Part shown: piece by piece, positions 63,959-64,000 of the stretch
Numbering within the stretch: the first letter of the stretch is position 1
Layout: each line of letters opens with the position of its first letter
DNA from: Flavobacterium tiangeerense
Lineage (GTDB): Bacteria > Bacteroidota > Bacteroidia > Flavobacteriales > Flavobacteriaceae
DNA length: 64,000 nt
Assembly (NCBI RefSeq): GCF_007830355.1
Contig: NZ_VLKO01000004.1
Span: forward strand, 272,109-336,108
Direction: 5' to 3'
Translations under genes and position numbers: made by a program
Notes under the pieces: model-generated
Told to the model about the DNA's origin: nothing
The model's database searches: none
The model's input: the letters and a program-made list of their open reading frames with translations, nothing else

Positions 63959-64000
63959 TGGTACCTCCAGGGATCGAACCAGGGACACATGGATTTTCAG
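63959..64000 (-). tRNA. tRNA-Phe (anticodon GAA), truncated by the window edge
   Basis: Only the 3' half is inside the window. It shows the anticodon loop CTGAAAA (anticodon GAA, Phe), the 3' anticodon stem TCCAT, the variable loop GTGTC, the T-loop TTCGATC and the acceptor strand AGGTACC-A. The T-stem has an apparent T-T mismatch in the middle (CCTGG facing CCTGG). The 5' half is off the right edge. The tRNA-Phe and tRNA-Leu appear to be one transcript. Confidence 0.8.

Noticed and set aside
63757..63990. 77-codon minus-strand reading frame
   Set aside because: It runs through both tRNA genes and the tRNA terminator and has no protein-like character.
1..64000. CRISPR arrays, insertion sequences, integrases or prophage
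   Set aside because: No regularly spaced repeats, transposase, integrase or phage structural genes were seen in the window.

Overview
The window looks like chromosome of a Flavobacterium or a close relative in the Bacteroidetes. The DNA is AT-rich with long AT-rich gaps, and there are no obvious Shine-Dalgarno sites. The one convincing promoter (rpsA) has the Bacteroidetes TTG-N19-TAnnTTTG form. Type IX secretion and gliding-type genes are present: porQ, a PorP/SprF protein, an OmpA/TPR protein and a type B C-terminal sorting domain. GLPGLI proteins and a SusC-like-plug outer-membrane barrel point the same way. No insertion sequence, prophage, integrase or CRISPR array was seen.

Layout. 1-9.3 kb: unlinked single genes (TSUP permease, M1 aminopeptidase, Dph6-like ATP pyrophosphatase, GAF histidine kinase, lipoprotein, DUF1697, recG). 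9.7-16.2 kb: an RND efflux operon (adaptor, pump, TolC-like protein) that continues into a bestrophin channel gene. 16.2-19.1 kb: AraC regulator facing a DUF779-aldehyde dehydrogenase pair. 19.4-21.8 kb: pheT. 21.9-26.6 kb: an accessory-looking locus, with a three-gene DUF2589-type operon on the minus strand, divergent from a four-gene plus-strand operon (small soluble protein, multi-pass membrane protein, sensor-less histidine kinase, LuxR-type response regulator). 26.7-32.4 kb: type IX-secreted adhesin, SprF-like and OmpA-like operon. 32.6-43.1 kb: fasciclin protein, orphan ExbD-like protein, rpsA flanked by two related long palindromes, nucleoside-type MFS permease, porQ-cmk, a hydrolase and lon. 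43.4-46.3 kb: sigma factor, putative anti-sigma, DUF4097 and DUF2807 operon. 46.3-55.9 kb: UMF1 permease, M48 lipoprotein, and a glycogen cluster (glgA-glgC-glgB-GH31). 56-63.5 kb: hydrolase, msrB, amidase, and two tandem GLPGLI genes joined to an outer-membrane barrel gene. The right edge holds tRNA-Leu(TAA) and a truncated tRNA-Phe(GAA), both minus strand.

The best candidate for an undescribed system is 21.9-26.6 kb. Two of its minus-strand proteins share a Ser-Ile-Pro...Arg-(Met/Ile)-Arg-Ile motif block. A terminator-like hairpin separates the DUF2589 gene from its partners, and the shared divergent control region carries an inverted repeat that touches the likely promoter of the sensor operon. 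Linking the two operons is inference from layout, and no function is known to me for the DUF2589 set. Other points of interest are the ExbD-like protein that lacks the membrane aspartate, the paired palindromes around rpsA, and the operator-like repeats in the glycogen region.
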